64,000 bases of DNA from Rhizobiales bacterium 2SD (GCA_005502805.1 SCMY01000003.1:1-64000), one strand, 5' to 3'. Positions 36,900 through 46,108 are shown, counted from the first letter of the stretch. Numbers and translations: made by a program. The notes: generated by a model not told the origin, from the letters alone.

Positions 36900-37832
36900 A
36901 TGAGCCAGAACCTGAAATCCATCTTCATCGACGGCGAAGCCGGCACGACCGGGCTCGGCATCCGCGAGAGGCTCGCCGACGTGCCGGAGGTCGTGGTCAA
37001 GAGCATCGATCCGGACAAGCGCAAGGATCCCGGCGCCCGCAAGGCGATGATGGCGGGCGTCGATCTCGTCGTGCTCTGTCTGCCGGACGATGCCGCCAAG
37101 GAATCTGTCGCGCTCGCCGACGAACTTGGCACCAAGGCGCCCAAGATCGTCGATGCCTCGACCGCCCATCGCGTCGCGCCGGGCTGGATCTATGGCTTCG
37201 CCGAGCTGGAGCCCGGCTTCGCGCTAAAGGTCGCCAACGCCAATCGCGTCGCCAACCCCGGCTGCTATCCGACCGGCGGCATCGCATTGTTGCGCCCGCT
37301 CGTCGATGCCGGCCTGCTGCCGAAGGACCATCCTGTCACGGTCAACGCGGTCTCCGGCTATTCCGGCGGCGGCAAGAGCATGATCGAGGCCTATGAGGCC
37401 GGCACTGCGCCGGATTTCGAGCTCTATGGCCTCGGTCTCAAGCACAAGCACCTGCCCGAGCTGCAGGTCTACTCGCGGCTGGAGCGGCGGCCGATCTTCG
37501 TGCCCTCGGTCGGCAATTTCCGGCAGGGCATGCTGGTCTCGGTGCCGCTGCATCTCGACACGCTGCCGGGCAAGCCCAAGCCGGCCGATCTGGAAGCGGC
37601 GCTCACCGAGCGCTATGCCGGCTCGACCTATGTCAGCGTCCTGCCGGCGGATGCGAGCGGCAAGCTCGAGCCGCAGGCGCTGAACGACACCAACAAGCTC
37701 GAACTGCGCGTCTTCGGCAATGCCGATCTCGGCCAGGCCGTGTTGATCGCCCGGCTCGACAATCTCGGCAAGGGCGCCTCCGGCGCCGCTGTCCAGAACA
37801 TCCGTCTGATGCTCGGCCTGCCCGAGGGCTGA
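36900..37832 (+). CDS. argC: N-acetyl-gamma-glutamyl-phosphate reductase
   Basis: Third step of arginine synthesis: NADPH-dependent reduction of N-acetylglutamyl phosphate. The 310-aa type 2 ArgC begins MSQNLKSIFIDGEAGTTGLG. The catalytic Cys lies in ANPGCYPTGGIALL and the conserved SGYSGGGKSMIEAY follows. ATG 36900 gives the usual N-terminus; an in-frame ATG at 36801 sits directly after the terminator T-tract. The gene is not next to rplM/rpsI in this window. Confidence 0.95.
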   Translation: MSQNLKSIFIDGEAGTTGLGIRERLADVPEVVVKSIDPDKRKDPGARKAMMAGVDLVVLCLPDDAAKESVALADELGTKAPKIVDASTAHRVAPGWIYGFAELEPGFALKVANANRVANPGCYPTGGIALLRPLVDAGLLPKDHPVTVNAVSGYSGGGKSMIEAYEAGTAPDFELYGLGLKHKHLPELQVYSRLERRPIFVPSVGNFRQGMLVSVPLHLDTLPGKPKPADLEAALTERYAGSTYVSVLPADASGKLEPQALNDTNKLELRVFGNADLGQAVLIARLDNLGKGASGAAVQNIRLMLGLPEG

Positions 37833-37879
37833 AGCGGCCTCCGCACGCCCGCGCTCACCTTCTCGGCATCGAAACTGCG

Positions 37880-37907
37880 GCAGCACCCCCCAAATGGGGG
37901 ATGCTGC
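37880..37907. repeat. Extended CCCCC-AAAT-GGGGG palindrome downstream of argC
   Basis: GCAGCA-CCCCC and GGGGG-(A)-TGCTGC flank an AAAT centre. The 14-bp core is identical to the site at 27352-27365. It lies 48 bp past argC and 54 bp before the next small gene. There is no T-tract, so an operator is as likely as a terminator. Confidence 0.6.
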
Positions 37908-37960
37908 CGGTCGCGCGTCGGACCATAGCTGAAGGCGGCGGCTGAAGTAGGGGCGATTCG

Positions 37961-38161
37961 ATGCCGGGGTTTGATACGTTGGGTGCGCGCCTGGCGCGTA
38001 GCAGGCGCAGGCTTGAGCGCGAGCGCGCCGCGGTGAAAGTTGAACGGCTGGGCCGGGATGAGCTCGATGTCGCCGTTCACGATGACGATGCGAGCATCGC
38101 TGTGGCGACGTCGGCTCAGGTGATCATGTTTCCGCGCCAGGGCGCGCGTGTCCGGAACTGA
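37961..38161 (+). CDS. Hypothetical small protein
   Basis: 66 aa, rich in Arg and Ala at the start (LGARLARSRRRLERERAAVKVERLG) and acidic in the middle (DELDVAVHDDDAS). AGGGG lies about 12 nt upstream and an intrinsic terminator follows at 38189, which supports a real transcription unit. No family recognised. Confidence 0.5.
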   Translation: MPGFDTLGARLARSRRRLERERAAVKVERLGRDELDVAVHDDDASIAVATSAQVIMFPRQGARVRN

Positions 38162-38188
38162 AGCGGCTGTGCCGAGGCGCAGCCGCCA

Positions 38189-38233
38189 GCGCTGCCGGGG
38201 GTGAGGTCGAACGGCCCCGGCAGCGCCCTTTTT
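38189..38233 (+). terminator. Intrinsic terminator after the small gene at 37961
   Basis: GCGCTGCCGGGG (38189-38200) pairs with CCCCGGCAGCGC (38215-38226), followed by CCTTTTTCT. It also separates this unit from the convergent FAH-family gene. Confidence 0.9.
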
Positions 38234-38234
38234 C

Positions 38235-39083
38235 TTAGCCCGCGTAGGGCTTGAACAGCTGCTTCTGGGTGCCGAGACCCTCGATGCCGAGCGTCACCGT
38301 CTCGCCGCCCTTGAGGAAGCGCGGCGGCTTGAAGCCGAGGCCGACGCCCGGCGGCGTTCCGGTGGTGATGACGTCGCCCGGATCGAGCTGCATGAACTGG
38401 CTGATATAGTGGACGAGATAGGCGGCTCCGAAGATCATCGTCTTGGTCGAGCCGTTCTGGACACGCTCGCCGTCGACCTCGAGCCACATCGCAAGGCTCT
38501 GCACGTCGGCGATCTCGTCCGGCGTCACCAGCCAGGGGCCGAGCGGACCGAAGGTCGGGCAGCCCTTGCCCTTGGCCCATTGTCCGCCGCGCTCGGTCTG
38601 GAACTCGCGCTCGGAGACGTCGTTGCAGACGCAGAAGCCGGCGATCGCCGCCATCGCATCCTTTTCTGCGATATAGGAGCCGCCGTCGCCGATCACGATG
38701 GCGAGTTCGACCTCCCAGTCGGTCTTCTTCGAGCCCTTCGGGATGATCACGTCGTCATTGGGGCCGACGATGCAGTTCGGCGCCTTGTTGAACAGGATCG
38801 GCTCGGCCGGGATCGCGGCACCGGTCTCGGCCGCGTGGTCGGCGAAGTTGAGTCCAACGGCGATGAAGTTGCGGACATCGCCGACGCAGGCGCCGATGCG
38901 TGGCGAGCCTTCGACCAGCGGGAGTGATTCGGGGGAAAGCGTCTTCAGCTTGGCGAGCGAAGCCGATTTCAGCGTCGCCCCGGCGATGTCCGGGACATGC
39001 GCCGAGAGGTCGCGGAGCTTGCCGGCGGCATCGACGAGGCCGGGCTTCTCCTGGCCGAACGCGCCATAACGAACCAATTTCAC
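38235..39083 (-). CDS. Fumarylacetoacetate hydrolase family protein
   Basis: 282 aa from a GTG at 39083 preceded by AGGGGGA. The FAH fold is shown by GLNFADHAAETGAAIPAEPILFNK, the metal-ligand region KTDWEVELAIVIG, and ITTGTPPGVGLGFKPPRFLKGG. Family members include ureidoglycolate lyase, 2,4-diketo-3-deoxy-L-fuconate hydrolase and acylpyruvases; which one cannot be told. Confidence 0.92.
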   Translation of the reverse strand: MKLVRYGAFGQEKPGLVDAAGKLRDLSAHVPDIAGATLKSASLAKLKTLSPESLPLVEGSPRIGACVGDVRNFIAVGLNFADHAAETGAAIPAEPILFNKAPNCIVGPNDDVIIPKGSKKTDWEVELAIVIGDGGSYIAEKDAMAAIAGFCVCNDVSEREFQTERGGQWAKGKGCPTFGPLGPWLVTPDEIADVQSLAMWLEVDGERVQNGSTKTMIFGAAYLVHYISQFMQLDPGDVITTGTPPGVGLGFKPPRFLKGGETVTLGIEGLGTQKQLFKPYAG

Positions 39084-39545
39084 GTCGTTTCCCCCTTTTC
39101 AATCGTTTCAAACAGGGTGTGTAAACCAAGACCCGAGGTCGCAGCGATCCTGTGCGGACTGCAGCTCCGATGCAAGCCCGCCGACGCATGCCATGCCTGC
39201 GGGCATGCCGGGGATTGTGGCGCTTGTGCAACGGTTCACGGTAAACCGCGTAATCGTTTCGCGAGGATGAGGAAGGGCATGCTGCACCGCACAATGGCAA
39301 AATCCGCGATAGTTCGTATGTAAACCATCTTTTCTGTTGCCAGCTTTCAGGCAAGGCGCGCGAAACGCGTCGTTTTTGCACGTTTTTGGCCAAGGAGCGG
39401 CCGCCGAGCGGCTCAGCATGGCAATTTGAAGGCGATCTGGGCGGGATTGCGGCGGAAACGAGCAGGCGGCATGGTGGTCATAGAGATTCCGCGGCGCTTC
39501 GCTGCGGCCCGACAACAAGAACCTCAGCTTGGGGAAGACGCCGCG
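39084..39545. other. Divergent promoter region of the FAH and FadL-type genes
   Basis: About 460 bp with no convincing gene. The motif GTAAACC appears three times (about 39120, 39240, 39321), and GCATGCC-type half repeats occur at 39186-39212. No known operator or RNA motif is recognised. Confidence 0.55.
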
Positions 39546-40898
39546 ATGAAGAGCCTTCTGAAGTTCACCGCCGCCGCCACCGTTTCGCTTGCGGCGCTGC
39601 TGGCGGCCAGTGCGGCATCGGCGAGCTCTTTCGCGATCCGCTCGGGCCAGAGCGCCGAGGGGCTCGGCATGGCCTATGCCGGCGCTGCCGCGGGCGGCAT
39701 CGGCATGGGTTCGATGGCCTGGAACCCGGCGACGATCACCATGTTCCCGGGCCGCAACAGCCAGTGGAACTTCACCTATCTCTACGCCAACGGCGACTAC
39801 AAGCCGACCTCGCCGACGACGGTCCAGACGCCGTTCGGGCGGGCGCCGATCCAGGCCGTGGGCGGCAGCCCGCTCGGCACCGGCAATATCGGCGGCGACG
39901 GCGCTTTCATTCCGGCCTCCTATTCCGCCTGGCAGCTGACCGACCGGTTCTGGATCGGCCTCACCACCGGCGCGCCGTTCGGCCTGCGCTCCAAGCCGGA
40001 GAACCAGGCTCACGCCGCGCAGGTCTTCGGCCGCTCGGCCAAGGTCCAGACGATCAACGTCGCCCCGACCGTCGGTTACAAGGTCAATGACTGGCTCTCG
40101 ATCGGTGCGGCGCTGCAGGTGCAGTGGTTCAACGCCGCCCTGAAGCAGGCCTCGGGCGTTCCGGTCAACGCGGCTCCGGTCATCATCGAGGGCGATACGA
40201 TCGATTTCGGCTACCGCCTCGGTGTCACGCTGACGCCGTTCGACGGGACCACGATCGGCTTGGCCTATCGCTCCTCGGTTCGGCAGACGCTGGAAGGCAC
40301 ACTGCGGACGCCGGCTTCGGTCCTCCCGGTCAAGGCCAACCTGAACCTGCCCGACTCGGTCGTGTTCGGTGTCTCGCAGGTCATCAACGATCAATGGCAG
40401 GCTCATCTCGGCGTCGAGTGGACCAACTGGAGCCGCTTCCGCAATATCCCCGTGGTGGTTCGCGGCCTCGGTGTTCCCGCGACCAGCCTGAACTTCCAGT
40501 ATGACGACAGCTGGTACTTCTCGGCCGGTCTCGAATACAAGTACAACCGCGACCTGACGCTGCGCGCCGGTGTGGCTTATGAGCTGTCGGCGGTGAACGA
40601 CTACAACCGCCAGATCTTCATCTCGGACAATGACCGCCTCTGGCTCAGTGCCGGTGCGAGCTACCAGGTCAACGAGAAGCTGAAGCTCGATCTCGGCTAC
40701 ACCTATATCCACGTCAACAAGGCCAGCGTGAACTATACTGGCGCCCATCCGCAGCAGGTCGTGAATCCGGCGCTGCAGGCGATCTCCTACACGGCCAAGG
40801 CCGAGCCTTATATCCACATCGTTTCCGCCGCGCTGACCTATCGCTGGGATACGCCGACGGAGACGATCCCGGTTCGTCCGGTGGTTCGGAAGAACTGA
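39546..40898 (+). CDS. OmpP1/FadL-type outer-membrane transport protein
   Basis: 450 aa from ATG 39546 with a signal peptide ending at ASA. The mature start SSFAIRSGQSAEGLGMAYAG, then GMGSMAWNPATITMFPG, is the FadL N-terminal hatch pattern (NPA motif). The C-terminus alternates in beta-strand style (LKLDLGYTYIHVNKASVNYT) and ends AALTYRW plus a short tail. FadL channels bring hydrophobic molecules such as long-chain fatty acids across the outer membrane. Confidence 0.93.
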   Translation: MKSLLKFTAAATVSLAALLAASAASASSFAIRSGQSAEGLGMAYAGAAAGGIGMGSMAWNPATITMFPGRNSQWNFTYLYANGDYKPTSPTTVQTPFGRAPIQAVGGSPLGTGNIGGDGAFIPASYSAWQLTDRFWIGLTTGAPFGLRSKPENQAHAAQVFGRSAKVQTINVAPTVGYKVNDWLSIGAALQVQWFNAALKQASGVPVNAAPVIIEGDTIDFGYRLGVTLTPFDGTTIGLAYRSSVRQTLEGTLRTPASVLPVKANLNLPDSVVFGVSQVINDQWQAHLGVEWTNWSRFRNIPVVVRGLGVPATSLNFQYDDSWYFSAGLEYKYNRDLTLRAGVAYELSAVNDYNRQIFISDNDRLWLSAGASYQVNEKLKLDLGYTYIHVNKASVNYTGAHPQQVVNPALQAISYTAKAEPYIHIVSAALTYRWDTPTETIPVRPVVRKN

Positions 40899-40916
40899 CG
40901 GGCGCAATTGACGATG

Positions 40917-40945
40917 AAAAAGCCGGCCTTCGGGCCGGCTTTTTT
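40917..40945 (+). terminator. Bidirectional intrinsic terminator between fadL-type gene and phaC
   Basis: AGCCGGCC (40921-40928) pairs with GGCCGGCT (40933-40940). It is flanked by A5 on the left and T6 on the right, so it can work on both strands. Confidence 0.92.
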
Positions 40946-41094
40946 GTTGGCTTCGGTTCGGGCGCTGCGTTTGGGGGATGTGGCTTTGAGACGCTGGCAT
41001 CGCAGAGGCTCACTGGGCACAGGCGCCTATCCCCGAGCCCAGGCCTCCGCGTTTCCCGATGTGATGGCGAAGCGCGACCTGCCCCGGCGGCGCT

Positions 41095-42936
41095 CTACGC
41101 CTTGATCTTCACATAGCTTCCCGGAGCATCCTCCAGCGCAGGGAGCGGCCCATCGCCCGGCACACGCGGCTTGACGCGCTTGGGCGCCTGTTTCTCCAGC
41201 CAGCCGAGCCAGTGCGGCCACCAGGAGCCGGGATGCTCCTCGGTCGTCTTGACCCAATCCTCGAAGGCGCCTTCCGGCTTTGGCCCAGTCCAGTACTGGT
41301 ACTTCACCTTGTTCGGCGGATTGACCACTCCGGCGATATGGCCGGAGCCGGCCATGACGTAGTCGACCGGGCCGCCGAAGGTCTGCGACCCCACGAACAC
41401 CGATTTGGCCGGGGCGATATGATCCTCGCGCGTCGCGAGGTTGTAGATCGGAATCGTCACCTTCTTCAGGTCGAGCCGCTTGCCGCCGAGGCGCATCTCG
41501 CCCTTGCTCAGCTTGTTCTCGAGATAGCAGTTGCGCAGGTAGAAGGAGTGGTTGGCTGCTGGCATCCGGGTCGAATCCGAATTCCAGTAGAGCAGGTCGA
41601 ACGGGGTTGGCGCCTTGCCCTTCAGGTAGTTGTTGACGGCGTAGGACCAGATCAGGTCATTCGGCCGCAGCATGTTGAAGGCGCCTGCCATGCGCGCGCC
41701 GTCGAGATAGCCGCGCTCGGCCATCTGCTCCTCGACGGCGCGGATCTGTTCCTCGTCGACGAAGACCGAGAGTTCGCCGGCATGGGCGAAGTCGACCTGT
41801 GTGGTGAAGAAGGTGGCGCTGGCGATGCGCTTGTCCCTCACCGCCGCCATATAGGCGAGGGTGACGCCGAGCAAGGTGCCACCCACGCAATAGCCGATCG
41901 CGGACACCTGCTTCTCGCCGGTTATCGCTTCGATCGCCTCCAGCGCCGCGAAAATGCCCTCGCGCATATAGCTCTCGAAATCCTTGAGCGCGTGGCGGTG
42001 GTCGGGGTTGACCCAGGAGATGCAGAAGACGGTCAGCCCCTGCGCGACGCACCAGCGGATGAAGCTCTTATCGGCGTTGAGGTCGAGGATATAGAACTTG
42101 TTGATCCAGGGCGGCACGATCAGCAGCGGCCGCTTCAGCACGGTCTCGGTCGCCGGGGCGTACTGGATCAGCTCGATGATGTCATTGCGGTAGATGACCT
42201 TGCCGGGCGTGGTCGCGATGTTGACGCCGATCTCGAACGCGCCGGCGTCGGATTGCCGGATCTTGAGTTCACCGCCGCCGGCTTCGACATCCTCGGCCAG
42301 CATCTTCATGCCGCGCACCAAGTTCTCGCCGTTCTGCGCCATGGTCTCGCGCAGCAGCTCGGGATTGGTCGCAACGAAATTGGACGGGGAGAGCGCCCCT
42401 GCGATCTGCTTGACGTAGAAGCGGGCCTTGTCACGCGTATGCGGGTCGAGCTCGTCGGCCTGCTCGACCATGCCCTCGGCCCAGCGCGTCGTCAGGAGAT
42501 AAGCCTGTTTGACGAAATCGAAGACTGGATGCGTGTTCCACTCGGGATCGGCGAAGCGGGCATCCCGCTTCTCCGGTGCGATCACGGGCTCGACCTGTTC
42601 ACCGCCGAGGCGCTTCAGCGTCGAGCTCCACAGGTTGAGAAAATCGCTGGTGATCGCCCCCTGGGCCTCGATGATCTTCTGGGGATCGCTGACCCAGCGT
42701 TCGGCGACGCGGCCGAGTACCTTGACCATCTCGCTCGCTTCGTCCGCCTGGCCGGTCTTGGCCTCGCCGCGCTCGATCGGCTTCAGATAGGCTGCCGTCA
42801 CCTTGCCGGCCTGTTCGACCAGCTTGCCCATGTTCTGCGCCACCGCCTCGAAATCGGGGACTGCCGGTATATCCGCGAACGGCTCCTCCGCCGGTTTCCG
42901 GCCGGTCTTGCCCTTCTCGTCGGCAGGCGGACACAT
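41095..42936 (-). CDS. phaC: Class I polyhydroxyalkanoate synthase
   Basis: Polymerises (R)-3-hydroxyacyl-CoA into PHA storage granules. 613 aa from MCPPADEKG at 42936 with GGGAG upstream. The N-terminal PhaC domain includes DPEWNTHPVFDFVKQAYLLT. The lipase-box-like catalytic motif is SAIGYCVGGTLLG (nucleophilic Cys). The catalytic His region is MAGSGHIAGVVNPP and the Asp region is NLATREDHIAPAKS. Length is normal for class I. No phaA, phaB or phasin gene is adjacent. Confidence 0.97.
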   Translation of the reverse strand: MCPPADEKGKTGRKPAEEPFADIPAVPDFEAVAQNMGKLVEQAGKVTAAYLKPIERGEAKTGQADEASEMVKVLGRVAERWVSDPQKIIEAQGAITSDFLNLWSSTLKRLGGEQVEPVIAPEKRDARFADPEWNTHPVFDFVKQAYLLTTRWAEGMVEQADELDPHTRDKARFYVKQIAGALSPSNFVATNPELLRETMAQNGENLVRGMKMLAEDVEAGGGELKIRQSDAGAFEIGVNIATTPGKVIYRNDIIELIQYAPATETVLKRPLLIVPPWINKFYILDLNADKSFIRWCVAQGLTVFCISWVNPDHRHALKDFESYMREGIFAALEAIEAITGEKQVSAIGYCVGGTLLGVTLAYMAAVRDKRIASATFFTTQVDFAHAGELSVFVDEEQIRAVEEQMAERGYLDGARMAGAFNMLRPNDLIWSYAVNNYLKGKAPTPFDLLYWNSDSTRMPAANHSFYLRNCYLENKLSKGEMRLGGKRLDLKKVTIPIYNLATREDHIAPAKSVFVGSQTFGGPVDYVMAGSGHIAGVVNPPNKVKYQYWTGPKPEGAFEDWVKTTEEHPGSWWPHWLGWLEKQAPKRVKPRVPGDGPLPALEDAPGSYVKIKA

Positions 42937-43039
42937 GATGACGCTCCCTCTCAACCCATCGGGAGTTGCGCTCCCCATTTTCGACCTATTAAGGACCTAA
43001 CCGACATGAGTGACAAAGAAAATTTGCGGAAGCAGGGCA

Positions 43040-43390
43040 ATGGCTGACGGACGCGCTTCATCCTCGTGGACAGTTAGCGGCTTCGCTTGCCTTGCGGCCG
43101 TGGCATTGGGCGGCTGCGGTGTGGTTCGCGGTGCGGCCGAGCTGACCGATCTCGCGACCAAGCCGGGTGAACCGAAGCCGTTCGTGACCGAGACGCGGCC
43201 GCAGGATCCGAAATACATTCCGATCGGGACGACGGTCTCGCGTGATGCCAGACGCAAGACCGTCGAGGAATTCAAGGGACTTGAAGCCGATCTCGACGCC
43301 CGGCGGATATCGAACGAGGCGGCTGGCACGCAGGCGAAGGAGCTCGGCAGCACGCCGCCGCCGGCCCCGGCGACCTTGCCGAAGGACTAG
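43040..43390 (+). CDS. Hypothetical lipoprotein
   Basis: 116 aa. The N-terminal FACLAAVALGGCGVVRGA has a lipobox (LGGC). The rest is hydrophilic (TKPGEPKPFVTETRPQDPKY, RRKTVEEFKGLEADLDARR) with a Pro-rich end. No known domain. It is divergent from phaC, with about 100 bp between starts. Confidence 0.75.
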   Translation: MADGRASSSWTVSGFACLAAVALGGCGVVRGAAELTDLATKPGEPKPFVTETRPQDPKYIPIGTTVSRDARRKTVEEFKGLEADLDARRISNEAAGTQAKELGSTPPPAPATLPKD

Positions 43391-43473
43391 TTGTCCGTGC
43401 CGCCGGCGGGCTGTCGGCTTGCCTGATGCGGCTTGGGTCATTCCAATGGCGCTCCGACTAGGGAGCGCCAGTG

Positions 43474-44100
43474 ATGATCCTGATCGGCCAGTATGATTCG
43501 CCGTTCGTGCGCCGCGTCGGCGTAGCGCTGATGCTCTACGATCTGCCCTTCGAGCATCGACCCTGGTCGGTCTTCCGCGATGGCGAGAAGATCGCTCCAC
43601 TCAACCCGCTGGTTCGCGTGCCGACATTCGAGCTCGACGACGGGCTGGTGCTGGTCGAGAGCCATGCGATCCTCGACTATCTCGATAGCCTCGTTCCCCC
43701 CGGGCTTGCCCTGCTCCCGCGTTCCGAGCCGGAGCGCCACCGGGCCTTGCGCGTTGCGGCGCTGGCGATGGGGCTCGCCGAGAAGGCGGTGAGCCTGTTC
43801 TACGAGGTGAGGTTGCACGACCAGGTCTCCGATGCCTGGGCCAGGCGCTGTGGCGCTCAGATCTTGGGTGCCCTGGCCGTGCTGGAACGAGAGCGGGCCG
43901 AGCGCTTCGGCGACTGGTGGTTCGAGGATCGGATCGGCCATGCCGACATCGCACTCGCCTGTGCCCTGCGCTTCGTCAGCGAGGCGCATCCCGATCTCGT
44001 CATCCTCAGCGACTATCCAGCTCTGGAAGCGCATTCAGCCCGTTGCGAAGCGCTCGACGTGTTCAAGACGGTCAGCCAGCCCTTCATTCCGCCGGCTTGA
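43474..44100 (+). CDS. Glutathione S-transferase family protein
   Basis: 208 aa from ATG 43474. The N-terminal thioredoxin-like domain reads MILIGQYDSPFVRRVGVALM and has the conserved VPTFELDDGLVLVESHAILDYLD with its cis-Pro and ES motif. The helical C-terminal domain includes DRIGHADIALACALRFV. Exact substrate unknown. Confidence 0.92.
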   Translation: MILIGQYDSPFVRRVGVALMLYDLPFEHRPWSVFRDGEKIAPLNPLVRVPTFELDDGLVLVESHAILDYLDSLVPPGLALLPRSEPERHRALRVAALAMGLAEKAVSLFYEVRLHDQVSDAWARRCGAQILGALAVLERERAERFGDWWFEDRIGHADIALACALRFVSEAHPDLVILSDYPALEAHSARCEALDVFKTVSQPFIPPA

Positions 44101-44250
44101 ACCGTTGCCGCAATGCGGCATGCGCTGCGTTTCGCTGAATCTTGCGTTTTTTGCGCTGTCTAGGCGAAAGCTGCGGTGGTAAGGCACCGCAACGCAAGAA
44201 TGTGATTTGCCGTGCCGAGCCATGGCGATCCGCAAGGACCCGTTGTCGAG

Positions 44251-45471
44251 ATGACTGATTTCCACCGCATCAAGCGCCTGCCGCCCTATGTTTTCGAACA
44301 GGTCAACAAGATCAAGGCCGCCGAGCGCGCCAAGGGCGTCGACATCATCGATCTCGGCATGGGTAACCCCGATCTGCCGGCGCCCAAGCACGTGATCGAG
44401 AAGCTGGTCGAGACCGCCGGCAAGCCGCGCACCGACCGCTACTCCGCCTCCAAGGGCATCGCCGGCCTGCGTCGCGCCCAGGCGCATTACTATCAGCGCC
44501 GCTTTGGCGTGACGCTCAACCCCGACACGCAGGTGGTCGCCACGCTCGGCTCGAAGGAAGGCTTCGCCAACATGGCGCAGGCCATCACCGGCCCCGGCGA
44601 CGTCGTGCTGGTGCCCAATCCGAGCTATCCGATCCATGCCTTCGGCTTCCTGATGGCAGGCGGCGTGATCCGCTCGGTCCCGGCCGAGCCGACGCCGGCC
44701 TTCTTCCCGGCGGTGGAGCGGGCGATGGCGCATTCGGTGCCGAAGCCGATCGCGCTCGTCACCTGCTATCCGGCGAACCCGACCGCCTATACCGCCTCGC
44801 TCGACTTCTATCGCGATCTCGTCGCCTTCGCGAAGCGGCACGAGCTGATCCTGCTCTCCGATCTCGCCTATGCCGAGGTCTATTTCGACGAGAACGACCC
44901 GCCGCCCTCGATGCTGCAGGTGCCCGGCGCGATCGACGTCGCAGTCGAGTTCACCTCGATGTCGAAGACCTTCTCCATGGCCGGCTGGCGCATGGGCTTC
45001 GCCGTCGGCAACGAGAAGCTCTTGGCGGCGCTGGCGCGGGTGAAGTCCTATCTCGACTACGGCGCCTATACGCCGATCCAGGTCGCGGCCGCAGCAGCGC
45101 TGAACGGCCCGGACGACTGCATTCGCGAGATGCGCGACGTCTATCGCAAGCGCCGTGACGCGCTGGTCGAGAGCTTCAGCAAGGCCGGCTGGGAGTTCCC
45201 CGCGCCGCAGGCCTCGATGTTCGCCTGGGTGCCGATCCCGGAAAAATTCCGGCATCTCGGCTCGCTCGAGTTCTCCAAGCTGCTGATCGAGAAGGCCGAG
45301 GTCGCGGTCGCCCCCGGCATCGGCTTTGGCGAGCATGGCGACGACTATGTCCGTATAGCGATCGTCGAGAACGAGCAGCGCATCCGCCAGGCGGCCCGCA
45401 ATGTCGGCCGCTTCCTGAAAAGCGCCGACCAGACCCTGCATAACGTCATCCAGATGCCGAAGGCAGGGTAG
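44251..45471 (+). CDS. Class I/II PLP aminotransferase (LL-DAP aminotransferase/AlaC-like)
   Basis: 406 aa from ATG 44251 (MTDFHRIKRLPPYVFEQVN, the family N-terminus). PLP-binding features are DLGMGNPDLPAPKHV, the Lys motif SMSKTFSMAGWRMGF, and YPANPTAY. The gene lies before hom and glpX, an order common in Hyphomicrobiales. It may supply alanine, aspartate-family or lysine-pathway amino groups; sequence alone does not settle this. Confidence 0.92.
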   Translation: MTDFHRIKRLPPYVFEQVNKIKAAERAKGVDIIDLGMGNPDLPAPKHVIEKLVETAGKPRTDRYSASKGIAGLRRAQAHYYQRRFGVTLNPDTQVVATLGSKEGFANMAQAITGPGDVVLVPNPSYPIHAFGFLMAGGVIRSVPAEPTPAFFPAVERAMAHSVPKPIALVTCYPANPTAYTASLDFYRDLVAFAKRHELILLSDLAYAEVYFDENDPPPSMLQVPGAIDVAVEFTSMSKTFSMAGWRMGFAVGNEKLLAALARVKSYLDYGAYTPIQVAAAAALNGPDDCIREMRDVYRKRRDALVESFSKAGWEFPAPQASMFAWVPIPEKFRHLGSLEFSKLLIEKAEVAVAPGIGFGEHGDDYVRIAIVENEQRIRQAARNVGRFLKSADQTLHNVIQMPKAG

Positions 45472-45510
45472 GGCGGGCGTCCGTTCGACAACCGTCACGC
45501 TGTTCCAGCT

Positions 45511-45536
45511 CGTCATGGTCGGGACAAGCCCGACCA
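45511..45536. repeat. Palindromic intergenic repeat (second copy of the 9.2-kb hairpin)
   Basis: CGTCATGGTCGGGACAAGCC then CGACCA. The 21-mer TGGTCGGG-ACAAG-CCCGACCA (45516-45536) is the exact reverse complement of 9217-9237. Confidence 0.9.
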
Positions 45537-45676
45537 CGGCGAGGACGGCGTCGCTTGGGGGGCGTGGGCGGTGGCTCCGGAAAGACCGCAGCGGTGTTGC
45601 GCGCCGGCACTGGACCGGGCCGCTGAAACATGGGAACCCAAGCGCCGGGGCGGATAGCAGGGACGAAGAGCGCGTC

Positions 45677-46108
45677 ATGGTCTCGAAGGGCCGGTTGATC
45701 GGGATCGTTTTCGGCCTGTTCGCGCTGGTCTGCCTGTTCGCGACTTATGACTTCTCGCGCGGCCGCACCACCGACACCGACTCGCCATTGATCGCCGAGG
45801 TCCTGACCGCCTCGCGCGCCAAGGAATGCGGCCGCGACGCCACCGAGATCGCCAGCAAGTATTTTCCGACCGGCATGGGCCGGGCCGAGGCCGAGCAACT
45901 ACTGGCGCAGACTCTGATCCGAGCGCCAAAACCCTGGTTCTGGAAGCCGATCGACGAAAACGCGACCCAGGTGGACGGCGACAGCATCGAAGCGCTGCGC
46001 ACCATCAAGATCACCGCCTTCGGCAACCAGCTGCTACGGCTCTATCTCGGCTTCGAGGGCAGCAAGCTCAACAAGCTCGCCGCCGAGGTGGTCTGCCGCT
46101 TCGAGTGA
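45677..46108 (+). CDS. Hypothetical membrane-anchored protein
   Basis: 143 aa. An N-terminal signal anchor (RLIGIVFGLFALVCLFATYD) is followed by a soluble domain with KECGRDATEIASKYFPTGMG and FEGSKLNKLAAEVVCRFE. Two cysteines sit at its ends. No family recognised; periplasmic location is likely. Confidence 0.72.
   Translation: MVSKGRLIGIVFGLFALVCLFATYDFSRGRTTDTDSPLIAEVLTASRAKECGRDATEIASKYFPTGMGRAEAEQLLAQTLIRAPKPWFWKPIDENATQVDGDSIEALRTIKITAFGNQLLRLYLGFEGSKLNKLAAEVVCRFE

Noticed and set aside
39119-39325. Three GTAAACC motifs in the FAH/FadL intergenic region
   Set aside because: Seven bases, irregular spacing and no symmetry; too weak to call a binding site.
39108-41000. 630-codon minus-strand frame opposite the FadL-type gene
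   Set aside because: Antisense to a protein with clear FadL motifs and signal peptide; its composition is typical of shadow frames.
41212-43047. 611-codon plus-strand frame opposite phaC
   Set aside because: Antisense to phaC, which carries the full synthase catalytic motifs.
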